Counted from the first letter of the stretch, positions 9,211 to 18,933 are shown. The stretch: DNA of 64,000 bases from Thermogemmatispora sp042408735 (GCF_042408735.1 NZ_JBHOQV010000047.1:62001-126000); one strand, 5' to 3'. Notes: generated by a model from the sequence alone, not told the origin. A program made the numbers and translations.

Positions 9211-10326
9211 TCAAGCAAGGCTGCTGCGGCCGGGCCGTTCCATGAGCCGCACGCCCAGGGGCTGAAGAGCCGCCTCGACAAGGGGCCGGTCTTCGGCGGC
9301 GATCGCCCGCCAGCGGTAGGGCCGTGCGTCCTTGGGGTCCTTGGGCTGCTGCTCGCCGAGGGCCTGCAGCAGGCGATATTCGCGTCGGGGCAGCCGGCTC
9401 TCCAGGTGCAGCGCCAGGGGGCCGCCGGGGGCTGTCGCTATCCACTCGGCCTGGTTAAGCCGGCCGGCGGCCTGGTCGAGGGCGTAGCAGAAGCGCGGGA
9501 TGTTGTGGTCTGCTGCTAGCTCTTGCTCCTGACGAAGGCGCCCCTGGTCCAACAGGGCGATGCTGTAGCGCCAGATCTGCTGTGGCTGGGACTGGCGCCA
9601 GCGCAGCAGGTAGCGCCCCTGGGCGCTGCGCTGCTGCGCCAGCGGCTGCCAGCGTTTTTCCTGGGGCCCGCTGGCCCAGGGAAGGTAGATCTCGATCTGG
9701 TCGCTCTCGTCAGGGGGCCTGTCAACGTTGGTGAGCGGGATGTGTTGGAAGAAGAGGTTTAGCTCCTGCAGGCTGGGAGCCTGGGGACCAAGCCAACTGG
9801 CCAGGCTCTGAAAGGCGAAGGGCCAGTTGCGGCCCGCGGAAGAGGGCAGCAGGCGCAGGGTCTGGTGTAGCCTGAGCTGCTGTCGCAGGGCTTCTGGCAG
9901 GAGGAGGGAAGGCAGCCCTCCGGCAAGCACATAGCGACTGCCTAGAGGCACAAGGCGGGCCGGTGCCGGTAGCCAGCACTCCTTCGCCTGTGAGAGCATG
10001 AGAAGGTCGCCTTGCTCATGCAGGCGCTTCAGCATGGAGGGCTGAAGGAGCGAGCTGGCGCCAGCGGCCTCCGCCGGCCTGACGGCCCCGGCCTCGGCAT
10101 AGGGCTGCAGTATCTGGCGTGCCCGATAGAGCAGGGTGCGCCCGGAAACAGCGGCTTCCAGACTGAGTGGCCTTCCCCGACCTCGGCTCAAGGCCCACAA
10201 GGCGACGCGCACGGCCTCGGCCTGCAGAGCCAGCAATGGGGCTTCGAATCTGCCGACTAGCTGATATGCAATGTGCTTTCTGGCTTCTTCTCTCTCGATC
10301 TGGACGATCTCGATCTCTAGACTCAT
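9211..10326 (-). CDS. Unrecognised protein, third gene of McrB-like operon
   Basis: 371 residues, not assigned to a family. The N-terminal 100 residues are helical and charged (MSLEIEIVQIEREEARK..., then a possible winged-helix-like stretch with SGRTLLYRARQILQPYAEAG). The middle has a GGLPSLLLP turn and the C-terminal half alternates Trp/Arg-rich strands. No signal peptide or membrane span, so probably cytoplasmic. Start ATG at 10326 has GAGAGGAG upstream; the longer open frame to 10677 runs antiphase through the upstream gene and is rejected. It begins 4 bases after the stop of the coiled-coil/AAA gene, so the two are tightly coupled. Role presumably as partner of that protein. Confidence 0.68.
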   Translation of the reverse strand: MSLEIEIVQIEREEARKHIAYQLVGRFEAPLLALQAEAVRVALWALSRGRGRPLSLEAAVSGRTLLYRARQILQPYAEAGAVRPAEAAGASSLLQPSMLKRLHEQGDLLMLSQAKECWLPAPARLVPLGSRYVLAGGLPSLLLPEALRQQLRLHQTLRLLPSSAGRNWPFAFQSLASWLGPQAPSLQELNLFFQHIPLTNVDRPPDESDQIEIYLPWASGPQEKRWQPLAQQRSAQGRYLLRWRQSQPQQIWRYSIALLDQGRLRQEQELAADHNIPRFCYALDQAAGRLNQAEWIATAPGGPLALHLESRLPRREYRLLQALGEQQPKDPKDARPYRWRAIAAEDRPLVEAALQPLGVRLMERPGRSSLA

Positions 10327-10330
10327 GACT

Positions 10331-12580
10331 CTAGCTCTCCTCTCTGACCGGTACTCCTGCCTGTGCCGGGGGAGCCTCAAACGGGCTTCTGAAGACTCTG
10401 TTGATGTCAATATCGCATTGAAAGCTGGTGGCAGCCTGCTGGAGAAGGCGCATGACGTTCCCGGCCTGCCCAGCGCTCTGCTCATCATCGTTGGGTTCGC
10501 CGATAGGCGCTTGCCTGACGATCTGGCGCCAGTGCTGCCAGTTTTGAGCCGCGACTGCCCGCCGGGGCGGGGGAGCGGCCGCCGCCCCGTTGGGGCTTGA
10601 GGCCCGCGGGCTGAGTAGGGGATAGGCGAGCCAGCTCTCGCAGATGCGGGGCAAAGGCAGGCTATGCTCGTCGCCATCGCAGGTGGCGGCCAGTAGCAGG
10701 TTGACTGGCCAGCGGAAGGCGGCTAGACGACGGTAGGGATCGTTGGGGTCGAGGAGCTGAGGATGAAAGAGCGGGACCGGAAGGGCGCTTCCATCAGGTC
10801 GCTGCTGCAGGACAATGTATTGCTGCAAAAGTGGTACGTAGACTGGAAAGCCAGGCACGCGGTCTAGCCCTTCGAGGACAACCAGGGCCAGCTCCGCAGG
10901 ATGGTCCTCGGCCCAGAGTACGACGTCGGCTAGAACGGAGCTACCTGGGCGAAAGAGACGCTCCTGGCTGCTGAGCTGCCCAAAGAGATCAAGGGGCTGC
11001 ACCGCCGTTAGGGGAATGGGAACGCGGCAGAGGCGCCCGGCGCTGAGGACCAGGCTGAGGGCTTCCAGGGTGGCCAGTGCGTAGGGACCGCTGAGGGTGG
11101 GAATCAGGCCCGCCAGGAGAGCAAGCAGACAGGCACGCACGGCCTCGGCCCTGACGCCGCTTCGCTGGGCCGCCGGGCGGACGGTCGGCAGCTTGAGCAG
11201 GGTGGCGGCCTCGGAAATGGTCTCGCCCGGCCCGGCTTCAGCTAGCCCCGACCAGAGCATCTCGGCACTGGGTTGGGGGGCCGCTGGCGCACGCCGGCTG
11301 GTGGTTCCGCCGTCTCTGCTGCCTCCCGCGCCCACCAGCCAGGATCCAAGAAGAGCCTGGCTCAGGATCTCTAGCGGCTCTCGGCGCAGCTCTTCCAGGC
11401 GCCGCTGGATGCGTTCTTCAAGGTCTCGTTGCTGCTTTTCTTGTTCTTGTATCTGCTTCTTTTTAGATTCCAATTCTTGATCACATAATTCCAGATATTC
11501 TTCTTTGTATTGGATCTCTGATTTGAGAGAGTCAAGCTTTTGCTTATATTCATCTATCTTTTGGGTTTGCTCATCCCTGAGGGAGGCAAGCTCTCTCTCG
11601 ATCTCTTCCTCCTGCTTACAGCGGAACTGCGCTATTTCTTGCTGGGCCTCCTGATAGGCGCTCTCGCGTGCTTTCTGGCTGGCGGCGTTGATCTGCTGCT
11701 GAACTTTGGGAAGCTGTAGCACGAAGTCGATGAACTCCTCCCGGGCGGTGAAGGCCTCGTCTGCCTCTTTGAGCAAGGCACGGGCGCGTGCGAGCGTATC
11801 CGGAGCCTGGGGGAAAGCCAGCGTCTCCGCCTCTGGGGAGCCGAGGAAGCGCTTGACAGCTTTGAGAACCGACATGTCAAGGTCTTTGACCTGAGGCAGC
11901 GTCTGACAGGCGCTGATGACCTTGCTGATGACATAATCCGGGGGCGACCAGTCCTGCTGCTCGGTGCCGCCTCGGGGCGTTCTTGTCAGGAGGTGCAGGT
12001 GCTCGCCGTTCTCAAGCTGGAACGTGATAAGATCCTGCTTGTTCGGCGTCAGATCATAGACGGTCACGTGCAACCCCTGGCTGCGATTGACGTAAGCTTG
12101 AGGCTGAAGCCGCTGGTAGTCGAGGGGGATCGGGCCGTAGAGCTGTTGCCCATGCTGGATATAGATAATTCTCGTATAGCATGGAGTGGCGAGAAGCTGG
12201 CTAAGCTTGTGGGGAAGCCGCTCCCGCGGGACAGCGCTCCAATTCAGCACCTGGGCCAGATCCTCTGCCACGAGTAAAGAAGGGGTGCCAGAAATACGGT
12301 AGTGTGCGTAGGTCGGACGGTCTTTGTTGTGGTGTTCGCGCTCCGGAGTCGGTTCGACCCAGAAGCTGTAGAGCAGCTCTGTCGTCCATTCGCTCTGCCC
12401 AAGTGGCCAGGCAACCTTACCGGGGTTGGGAAAGAGTTCTTTGCGGGCCTGCCGTGGTAGTGGCTCCCAGACCTCTGTTTCATCATTCCAAAATGCGAGT
12501 GGAGTGAGAAAAGCGACATTCTGTTTTTCATCGTCTTTCGCAATGATCCCGATCCATTGATAGCTTTCCACATCGGACAT
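10331..12580 (-). CDS. Coiled-coil protein with degenerate McrB-like AAA domain
   Basis: 749 residues in three parts: an N-terminal beta-rich domain (1-200); a long charged coiled coil (about 295-400, rich in EIEREL, KQKLDSLKSEI and EEYLELCDQ); and a C-terminal region (about 480-650) that follows the order of McrB-family GTPase/AAA domains. There, LSGPYALATLEAL (496-508) sits at the Walker A place without GKT/S, RVPIPLTAVQPLDLFGQL follows, ALVVLEGLDRVP (565-576) is at Walker B, and NLLLAATCDGD (627-637) at sensor 1. By eye it has lost nucleotide hydrolysis and possibly binding. Start ATG 12580 with GGAAAGGT upstream. Middle gene of a three-gene operon. The McrB relation is inferred by pattern only. 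Confidence 0.7.
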   Translation of the reverse strand: MSDVESYQWIGIIAKDDEKQNVAFLTPLAFWNDETEVWEPLPRQARKELFPNPGKVAWPLGQSEWTTELLYSFWVEPTPEREHHNKDRPTYAHYRISGTPSLLVAEDLAQVLNWSAVPRERLPHKLSQLLATPCYTRIIYIQHGQQLYGPIPLDYQRLQPQAYVNRSQGLHVTVYDLTPNKQDLITFQLENGEHLHLLTRTPRGGTEQQDWSPPDYVISKVISACQTLPQVKDLDMSVLKAVKRFLGSPEAETLAFPQAPDTLARARALLKEADEAFTAREEFIDFVLQLPKVQQQINAASQKARESAYQEAQQEIAQFRCKQEEEIERELASLRDEQTQKIDEYKQKLDSLKSEIQYKEEYLELCDQELESKKKQIQEQEKQQRDLEERIQRRLEELRREPLEILSQALLGSWLVGAGGSRDGGTTSRRAPAAPQPSAEMLWSGLAEAGPGETISEAATLLKLPTVRPAAQRSGVRAEAVRACLLALLAGLIPTLSGPYALATLEALSLVLSAGRLCRVPIPLTAVQPLDLFGQLSSQERLFRPGSSVLADVVLWAEDHPAELALVVLEGLDRVPGFPVYVPLLQQYIVLQQRPDGSALPVPLFHPQLLDPNDPYRRLAAFRWPVNLLLAATCDGDEHSLPLPRICESWLAYPLLSPRASSPNGAAAAPPPRRAVAAQNWQHWRQIVRQAPIGEPNDDEQSAGQAGNVMRLLQQAATSFQCDIDINRVFRSPFEAPPAQAGVPVREES

Positions 12581-12633
12581 GGCTGAGACCTTTCCATCAA
12601 AGAGCATAAAAGCGCACAGCAGATGAAAGACGG

Positions 12634-14541
12634 CTATGGTGCTGACTTCCCCGCGAAGAGGGCAGCGAGGCGGGCCGCTAGCCAGGGAGGCAGACGGCAG
12701 GTCAGCAGGCGTCTCAGGGCCAGGAAGAGCGCTGGATCGCTCCGGCGAACGGCCCGCTCGAGGGTCTCTAGCTGCTGCCGCAGCCGAGGCGAGAGGGCTG
12801 CTGAGCAAGCAAGCCTATCTGCTGGAGTCGCTGGCCCCGCTGCTGTGGCCCAGCGACTGAGCCAGAGCAACTGCGCGCGCAAGGAGGGGCTTATCCCTGG
12901 TGGCTCCACCTGCCTCACAAGCGTCAACTCCAGGCAGCCTAGCCCTCCCCCGTCGAGGATCAGGCGGGCCTGGCTGGACTGGGAGAGGGCTGGCCAGATC
13001 TGCTGCCTCCAGCGCTCCGTGAGCTGCTCGCCCGTTGTCACGCGAAAGAAGGCCCGATCGTGGTGCCAGACCGGGCCAGCGGTGCACCAGCGCCAGGAGA
13101 TGGCCACAGGCAAACCTGCCGGAGCCAGCTCCCACCGCAGAGTGGCTGCCTCTTCTGCCGTGTTCACCCGAAGCTGGAACCCTGAAGTCTCCCTGGCAGC
13201 CTCGGCTGTCGGACAGAAAACCGCGAACTCCTGGCGGCTCCCGTCCGCCCCGACTGCCGCACAACGCAGGCCGTCCAGCAGGGCGGGCGACCAGCAGTCC
13301 GGCCCATACTCCTCACCAACGGAGTCGATGGCAATATCGAGGTATTTCCCTTGCCTGCCCTCTTTGAGGGAATACGTTCCTGGCGTCAGGCCATCCAGGG
13401 CCAGGTAGGTCGTCGCTCCCGATGAGAGAGCCAACCTCCAGCGCTTTTCCGGAAGGTGATCCTGGTCGCGGGGAGAGAGCCGCAGGTCAAGCGTCGCCGA
13501 GTACGCTGACCCGAAAGCTGCTGTTGCAAAGCAGGCGGGCGGACTGTAGCTCACAATTACCTTGCTCTGAGCGCGCAGCCGAGACGGTTCGCTCTCGGGC
13601 AGTGCCAGCGGCGGACTGACCAGGCTCAGCGACCAGTGGGGCAGCAGCAGCTTCAGTCCGCTGTAGCGGGACCAGCGCTCGAGATCCTTCTGAACTTCCT
13701 CCCGGGTGAGGTCAGCGACGGCTAATGTCAATTGCCACAACTGCCAGCCAGCGACAGGGGGACCCACTGGGCGTGTCTTACCGGGCCAGCTCTCGAGCAG
13801 TTCCTTTTGCGCCTCAAGGTCGCTCCGCACCAGCCAGTACAGGAGCAGATCCTGCTCGATGGTCAGGCATTTGTCCCGGGTCTGGTGCTGAAGCAGCTTC
13901 GTATCCTCGGCCTCGCTGAAAAATTCCCCGGACCATATCCCGCTGAGGCCGCTTGTGGAAGGAGCCTCCCTGAGAGGCTGGCACCCTGAGCTGTGCCGGC
14001 AGAAGAGTTGGTAGGCTTCTTTCTGAGGAGGGACGGGCAAATAGCTATTGAACGCCAGATCTGACAAGGGCAAGTGTAGGGGGGTGTCTGCCTGGCCCGC
14101 CTGGAGAAAAGCCGAGTTCCCGTAGGTCATCCGCAGCCTGTCTAGCTCCGTCCAGACTTCGCCGGGCAAAGCCACCAGGTCAAGGTAGAGCTGCCAGCTC
14201 TCCTGCCGCTCATTGACCAGCAGCAGCAGAGGTAGGCCGTGGGGCCTTTCACTCTCCTCGTCTTCTTCCTCCGCCTCTACTTCAGGAAATCTTGCGGTCG
14301 AGGAAGAGGTCTGCTTTCCAGGCGCGTAAGTCTGGAGAGTGTGCAGAAAGTTGCGGTCTTGCAAAACGTGAAAGGTGTTCCGGGGAAGTGGAACGCCACA
14401 GTTGCGGCCTCGTTCGGTAGGAAAGTCCAGTCCCGTCTGTTTCAGCCAATCCAGTCCCTGGGGACTGATCTGCAGCGTGCCGTACCTTTGGCCAGCGATA
14501 AGATAATAATGGCCGTCGTGGGCCTGGAAAAGCTTGGTCAT
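12634..14541 (-). CDS. Unrecognised large protein, first gene of McrB-like operon
   Basis: 635 residues, not assigned to a family. It opens with MTKLFQAHDGHYYLIAGQRY, a small beta-domain look, has a short acidic linker (VEAEEEDEESERP, about 80-95), a mid-region Trp/Leu-rich part and an Arg-rich helical C-terminus. No catalytic motif, signal peptide or membrane span was found. ATG 14541 is supported by AGGAGGGTG nine bases upstream. It precedes the coiled-coil/AAA-like gene by 53 bases on the same strand and is the first gene after the promoter at 14762-14791. Likely a subunit or recognition component of the same system; this is inference from operon structure alone. Confidence 0.66.
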   Translation of the reverse strand: MTKLFQAHDGHYYLIAGQRYGTLQISPQGLDWLKQTGLDFPTERGRNCGVPLPRNTFHVLQDRNFLHTLQTYAPGKQTSSSTARFPEVEAEEEDEESERPHGLPLLLLVNERQESWQLYLDLVALPGEVWTELDRLRMTYGNSAFLQAGQADTPLHLPLSDLAFNSYLPVPPQKEAYQLFCRHSSGCQPLREAPSTSGLSGIWSGEFFSEAEDTKLLQHQTRDKCLTIEQDLLLYWLVRSDLEAQKELLESWPGKTRPVGPPVAGWQLWQLTLAVADLTREEVQKDLERWSRYSGLKLLLPHWSLSLVSPPLALPESEPSRLRAQSKVIVSYSPPACFATAAFGSAYSATLDLRLSPRDQDHLPEKRWRLALSSGATTYLALDGLTPGTYSLKEGRQGKYLDIAIDSVGEEYGPDCWSPALLDGLRCAAVGADGSRQEFAVFCPTAEAARETSGFQLRVNTAEEAATLRWELAPAGLPVAISWRWCTAGPVWHHDRAFFRVTTGEQLTERWRQQIWPALSQSSQARLILDGGGLGCLELTLVRQVEPPGISPSLRAQLLWLSRWATAAGPATPADRLACSAALSPRLRQQLETLERAVRRSDPALFLALRRLLTCRLPPWLAARLAALFAGKSAP

Positions 14542-14761
14542 AGCCACCCTCCTGCTCGTTCGGCTCCGCTGCCGCAAGCAGCCGGTGATGGACGGACTGG
14601 TAGCGACGGTCCTGCGGCTGCCATGAGCGGGATAGCGGGCAGGAAGGGCAGGTCACGTCACCGAGCTGGTGGCTACCAGGTGGCGGCTGCTTCTTCAGGC
14701 AGGCGCGTAGGAGCTGCGAGAAAGCGTGCTCTCCACCCGACTTCTCTATCGATGATGGGCT

Positions 14762-14791
14762 ATTATATTCGATTTCGGCTATGAGCAGCAA
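14762..14791 (-). promoter_or_regulatory. Sigma-70-like promoter of the three-gene McrB-like operon
   Basis: Read on the minus strand: TTGCTG (14791-14786), an 18-base spacer, and a perfect TATAAT (14767-14762). It lies about 220 bases upstream of the first gene of the operon in the 300-base gap 14542-14841; no other gene is seen in that gap. Confidence 0.5.
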
Positions 14792-14841
14792 GGGCCGGCG
14801 GCTCTTCCTCGCTGAAAAACGGAGAGGTCAGGGGCCGATAA

Positions 14842-16350
14842 TTAGATTTCTGCCCCCCGTCCATAAAACTGAAAATCCTCGCGAAAGCCGCCCTGACCCA
14901 GGCCCACGTTACGGAAATCTGCCACCAGCTCGATGGCCTGCAAGTACTTCACCATTTTGTAGCCCAGCAGCGTTTCGACACGCAAACGCAGCGGTGCCCC
15001 ATGCTCGGGTGGCAACGGCTGCCCATTCATTTCGTAAGCCAGAATCGTCTGCGGGTGGCGGGCCAGTTCCAGGTCGAGCACTTCATAGTAGTGGACCGCA
15101 TGAGCCTCCTGCAGCTCTGGGCGCACCGCCTGTCTGCCGCGCTGCAGCGAATGGAAGACCAGATAACGTGCCTCGGGCAGCGGCTGACATAAACGCAGAA
15201 TCTCGCTGACGGGCACGCCTCCCCATTGGGCGATGCCGGTCCATCCCTGGATACAATTATGGCGCGTGATCTGCGTCTGTTTTGGCAGCGCCCGCAGCTC
15301 GGTCAGCGAGAGGCTCAACGGGCGTGCCACCAGTCCCCGGATCTCCAGGCGCCAATCGCGGAAGCCGGTCCGCTGCAGCCGTGCGTACTCCTCGTCGTCG
15401 GGCGGACGCCCGTTGACCCAGAAATAGGAGGTAATGGCCGTTGGCTTGTAGTGTTGGCGGGAAACCGCGCGGTGGAGCAGCCGCCGACGCAGCGGATCGA
15501 CCAGCGCGCCCAGCGCGTGCTGGATGAGGCGCCGATGACGTAAGGAAAAGAAGGAGGCCCAGATGTAGAAAGCCAGCACCGCTAACAGGGCCACAATGGC
15601 GATCCCGACCGCCAGAGTCAAGTTGCCCTGGGGGCTGCCCAGCACAATATTACGTATGTTCTCGGGGAAATGAACGATCAGCACCAGCGCTGTGTGAAGC
15701 GCGGTGAAACCAACCACGGCAGCCAGACCCAAGAAATGCAGGCTGCGCGCTCCCTGGCGCCCTCCGAACAGGCGGACGTACCAGGGAAAGCGCCCCTCGA
15801 TAGCCGGAGACTGAGCTGCCCCCGTCAGAATGAGGAACGGGCCGAGCAGAAAGACCACCGCCGCATAGGTCAACTGCTGCAGAGGATCGTAAGGGCGGAA
15901 ATCGCTGCTGGGTGGCACGTGGAGCGTCAGGTAAGTGACCAGGGTCTGGGCGGCGCGTGGAAAGATCGACCAGGAAGTTGGGATCAGGCGCGTCCACTCG
16001 CCTGTCGCAAAGAGCAGCAGGATGTAAATCAGGCCGTTGGCGATCCAGAAAATGACGCTAAAAAAGTGCCAGTGACGCCCCAGGCCGAGGTTGTCCCCGC
16101 CGGGCAGAGCCAGCCAGGGCGAGGCAGCCAGCTCGTCGTCGGTTGAAGTATAGAGGCCGTGAGAAGGCACTCGACACCGCGTGAAGCGTAGCCAGGAGCG
16201 ATGCGGGTCCGAGCTATCGTCCCAGTAGAGACGCGGGTGGGCCGCCAGAATCTGAATGCCGCTGCGCACGAGCAGGCCGATGAAGAAGAGATTCAAGAAA
16301 TGGTTCAGCCGCAGCCAGAGCGGAAAACTCAGCGAAGCCAGGGCGAGCAT
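14842..16350 (-). CDS. Cytochrome b561-type membrane domain fused to sulfite-oxidase-like molybdopterin domain
   Basis: 502 residues. Residues 1 to about 290 hold about five hydrophobic spans with His residues suited to b-heme binding (LRLNHFLNL, GRHWHFFSVIF, SLHFLGLAA, ALHTALVL). After a linker the C-terminal part is a sulfite oxidase/MsrP-like molybdopterin domain: ITRHNCIQGWTGIAQWGG carries the Cys (about 366) that would ligate molybdenum, followed by HYYEVLDLELARHPQTILAY and YEMNGQPLPPEHGAPLRL. In MsrPQ-like systems heme-b membrane and Mo subunits are separate; here they form one chain. No Tat signal is visible ahead of the membrane part, so which side the Mo domain faces is unclear. Start ATG 16350 has AGGA and AAAGGAG upstream. 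Substrate unknown. Confidence 0.8.
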   Translation of the reverse strand: MLALASLSFPLWLRLNHFLNLFFIGLLVRSGIQILAAHPRLYWDDSSDPHRSWLRFTRCRVPSHGLYTSTDDELAASPWLALPGGDNLGLGRHWHFFSVIFWIANGLIYILLLFATGEWTRLIPTSWSIFPRAAQTLVTYLTLHVPPSSDFRPYDPLQQLTYAAVVFLLGPFLILTGAAQSPAIEGRFPWYVRLFGGRQGARSLHFLGLAAVVGFTALHTALVLIVHFPENIRNIVLGSPQGNLTLAVGIAIVALLAVLAFYIWASFFSLRHRRLIQHALGALVDPLRRRLLHRAVSRQHYKPTAITSYFWVNGRPPDDEEYARLQRTGFRDWRLEIRGLVARPLSLSLTELRALPKQTQITRHNCIQGWTGIAQWGGVPVSEILRLCQPLPEARYLVFHSLQRGRQAVRPELQEAHAVHYYEVLDLELARHPQTILAYEMNGQPLPPEHGAPLRLRVETLLGYKMVKYLQAIELVADFRNVGLGQGGFREDFQFYGRGAEI

Positions 16351-16645
16351 AGGAATCCTGGTCTCCTTTCCCGAGGCGATAAGAGGGAAGCTGGCGCAGT
16401 CGCTTATCTCTACCATGCATGGAGATCGCTCTACTCTCAATACGTGGCTCGGGCTTTGAAGGAGACTCTGCTATCGCTGCCGGGATTGCGAGAGCGGCTG
16501 TACGCCGGATGTGCTGGGAGATGGACAGACAACATGGAGAACATATTGCGTGAAGCAGCGGATGTAGGCTGTTTTCGGGGGCGGACAGGAGGGGAACAAG
16601 GCCGACTCCTGTCCGCGCTTGAGGGCGCTCCTCAACCCCTCTTGC

Positions 16646-16987
16646 TCACTCTGTGGTGCTGCTCGCGGGAGGCGTCGTCTCAGCCGCCAGCCAGCGCAAG
16701 TACCCCTCGCTACCGGCTACGAGCGGCACGGCGACAATCTCCGGCTCCTCGTAGGAATGGACTGCACGGATGGCCTGCTCGACAGCGCCGTAGAGGTCGG
16801 CGCGCGTCTTGGCGCTACAGAGCCATTCTTGAGCCTGTTCGATCTGGCCCTGCCACCAGTAGACGCTCTGGATGGGTCCAGAGATCTGGACACAGGCGGC
16901 CAGACGCTGCTCGACAAGCTGGCGGGCGATCTCGCGCGCGCCCTCTTCCGAATCGATCGTTGTGCGTACCTCAAGAAACTCTGCCAT
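16646..16987 (-). CDS. cutA: Divalent-cation tolerance protein CutA
   Basis: 113 residues, the normal CutA length. It shows the family pattern: MAEFLEVRTTIDSEEGAREI at the start, LVEQRLAACVQISGPIQSVYWW, EWLCSAKTRADLYGAVEQAI, and VHSYEEPEIVAVPLVAG near the end. CutA proteins form ferredoxin-like trimers associated with copper/divalent-metal tolerance; the mechanism is not well settled. ATG 16987 with AAGGAAGGA upstream is preferred over the longer frame. It sits alone between the cytochrome/Mo gene and the decayed TPR regulator on the same strand. Confidence 0.93.
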   Translation of the reverse strand: MAEFLEVRTTIDSEEGAREIARQLVEQRLAACVQISGPIQSVYWWQGQIEQAQEWLCSAKTRADLYGAVEQAIRAVHSYEEPEIVAVPLVAGSEGYLRWLAAETTPPASSTTE

Positions 16988-17006
16988 TGTCTGCGCGATC
17001 CTTCCT

Positions 17007-18559
17007 TTAACCTGGGGCGGGCAACGGATTGAAAAAATCGTGGGCCAGCCGCTGGATCTGTGGCTCGTGCTGCCAGGAGAGCGGCACCCGTTGAAAGACT
17101 TCGAGCATCTCATTATAGCGTTTCTGGCTGCCCAGCGTCAGGGCCATCTCAGCCCCCTGGCGTACATAGCGGACGAAGAGATCCAGCTCTCCGATCAGGC
17201 GGGCGGCGTCGGCCCGATAAATCATTGACTCGTTGCTGGCGCGTTCTGAGACCGAGGGGGTGGCGAGGCTCAGCTCCATAGCCTGCCAGCCGCGCTGTTG
17301 ATAGCCAGAGTTGGAGTAGTGAGCGCTCAGCTCGAGGCACATCTTTCCCTCCCACTGGTAGAGCACATTCAAGGCCGCATTCGGCGTAGGCGAAGCTGGG
17401 ATCGAGTTCTGGGCGAGTAGGGAAAGCGTCCTGAGCGACCGTCATAAAGTGAAGCGCCTGACGCTCGTCACCGCACTGGGCATAGGCCTCGGCCAGTCCC
17501 ATCGCTACATCGCTGCGCAGTAGCCAAGAGTGGGTGCCCAGCACGCGCAGCGCCTCCTCAAAGACCGCAATTGCCTTGCGGGGCTGACGTGGGCGATAGC
17601 AGAACGAATACGTATAGCCGAGATACATGAGTGCTGCGCACTCCAGGCGCTCATCGGCGGCAGCGCGACTGCAGCGAATGGCCTCCAGACAGTAGCGTTC
17701 ACGTCCAGCGATGTCCATGCGGTGCATCGCCAGGATGGCCTGCAGAATGGCGGCCTGCGTGGCCAGGCGAGCTGCCACCCGCTGGTAGCGCGTCGTTTGC
17801 CGCGCCATGAGCATTAAGGTTGGGGCAAAACGCGGGAGAATCTCGCGGACGGTAGCCAGACCATTGCCCTTCAGCAGATGCCAGCAGGCGGCCAGGCTGG
17901 CAGAGCACTGGGGAAGGAACTCTTCGGCGAGTAGCTCGTTCGTCCACTCCGGGTGGTGCCAGGAGAGCAACACCGTCGGAAGAGCAGCGATGGTGACCAG
18001 CGCCTCACGCCGCGATAGGCTCTAACTTTTCCTGCCTGCTATCGTGTTGAAGTCTATCGTCGATCATGGCTAACTCCTGATCGATCAGTGCCTGTAACTC
18101 TTCACAGGCGAGTGCATGGCCCTGCCAGGAGCTGATCATCCGCACGATCTGCGCTAGCTTGATGCCGAGCCAGGTAGCGAGATCGCCCAGCTCTGAGTCC
18201 TGCCTGGCTGGGGACAAAGCCAACGTTATCACACGAGCAGGCTGAGCGAGTGGCTTGGGAAAGGAGGCAGCGGCATACGGCTCTGGCATTGCTGCGGCGG
18301 AGGGCGATGACTCGATAAAGCCAAGCTGCTCCGCAGTAAGCTCAAAGATCAGACAGAGTTTCTCTCGATAGTATGGGCTTGGCCTGCGTTTCCCCCTCTC
18401 CCAGCGAGCAATCTCTTTAGCTGTGACCGCCACTCCAGGAAAGCCCTGCTGTAGCTCAAGAGCCAGCCGCTGGCGTGACCAGCCGCGCAGCTCGCGCGCA
18501 CGCTTGAGCAACTGGTTGGCCTGCTTGAGTGGAGGTGCTTCTCTGGTCCCTTCGCTCAT
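17007..18559 (-). pseudogene. XRE-HTH/TPR regulator broken by two frameshifts
   Basis: Three pieces of what looks like one Ktedonobacteria-style regulator. Piece 1 (18559-18005): XRE helix-turn-helix, LKRARELRGWSRQRLALEL...AKEIARWERGKRRPS, ending LEPIAA-stop. Piece 2 (about 18022-17385, another frame): SLSRREALVTIAALPTVLLSW, then TPR-like helical repeats. Piece 3 (about 17372-17007, a third frame): NVLYQWEGKMCLELSAHYSN through further TPR helices. The joins, near 18010 and 17380, read smoothly if the frame is shifted each time. Single-chain proteins with an N-terminal XRE domain and C-terminal TPRs are common in this group. Either the gene is dead, the pieces are made separately, or the assembly has two indels. 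Confidence 0.65.
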
Positions 18560-18819
18560 CGCCGCTCTCACTTTCAGTGTACTCAGCAAGCGACCGTCTT
18601 TCAAGAATATTTCGTGCAGAAGCCGTATGAGGCTCGCTGGCCCCCCTATTGGCCCCTGCCCTGGATGCTCCTGGCCCCGTTGCTGCTCCCGTGCTGGCTC
18701 CTCGCGGGAGGTTCCTGGCGTTCAAGGGGTGTGCTATGCTTCGAGCGAAATACGACAGCCGTATGCAGAAATTATATGCCAGAGATATTATATGTCAATA
18801 TATAAGCAATAGGTTGCAC

Positions 18820-18933
18820 ATGGTGACACTAGATGTCTGGTTACTCTGCACGATTGCCCTGCTCTGTCTGCTCTGTGGACTCATCCTGGGTGTCTGGCTG
18901 ACACGCCCGTCGTTCTCCTATCTGAGGTCTTAG
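18820..18933 (+). CDS. Possible small single-span membrane protein
   Basis: 37 codons beginning MVTLDVWLLCTIALLCLLCG, one clear hydrophobic segment followed by a short polar tail. A longer in-frame reading from 18649 exists. There is no convincing ribosome site, so this is only a candidate. The surrounding 18934-19600 holds no gene I can support. Confidence 0.25.
   Translation: MVTLDVWLLCTIALLCLLCGLILGVWLTRPSFSYLRS

Noticed and set aside
10327..10677. N-terminal extension of the minus gene ending at 9211
   Set aside because: It overlaps the coiled-coil/AAA gene in another frame; ATG 10326 has a proper ribosome site.
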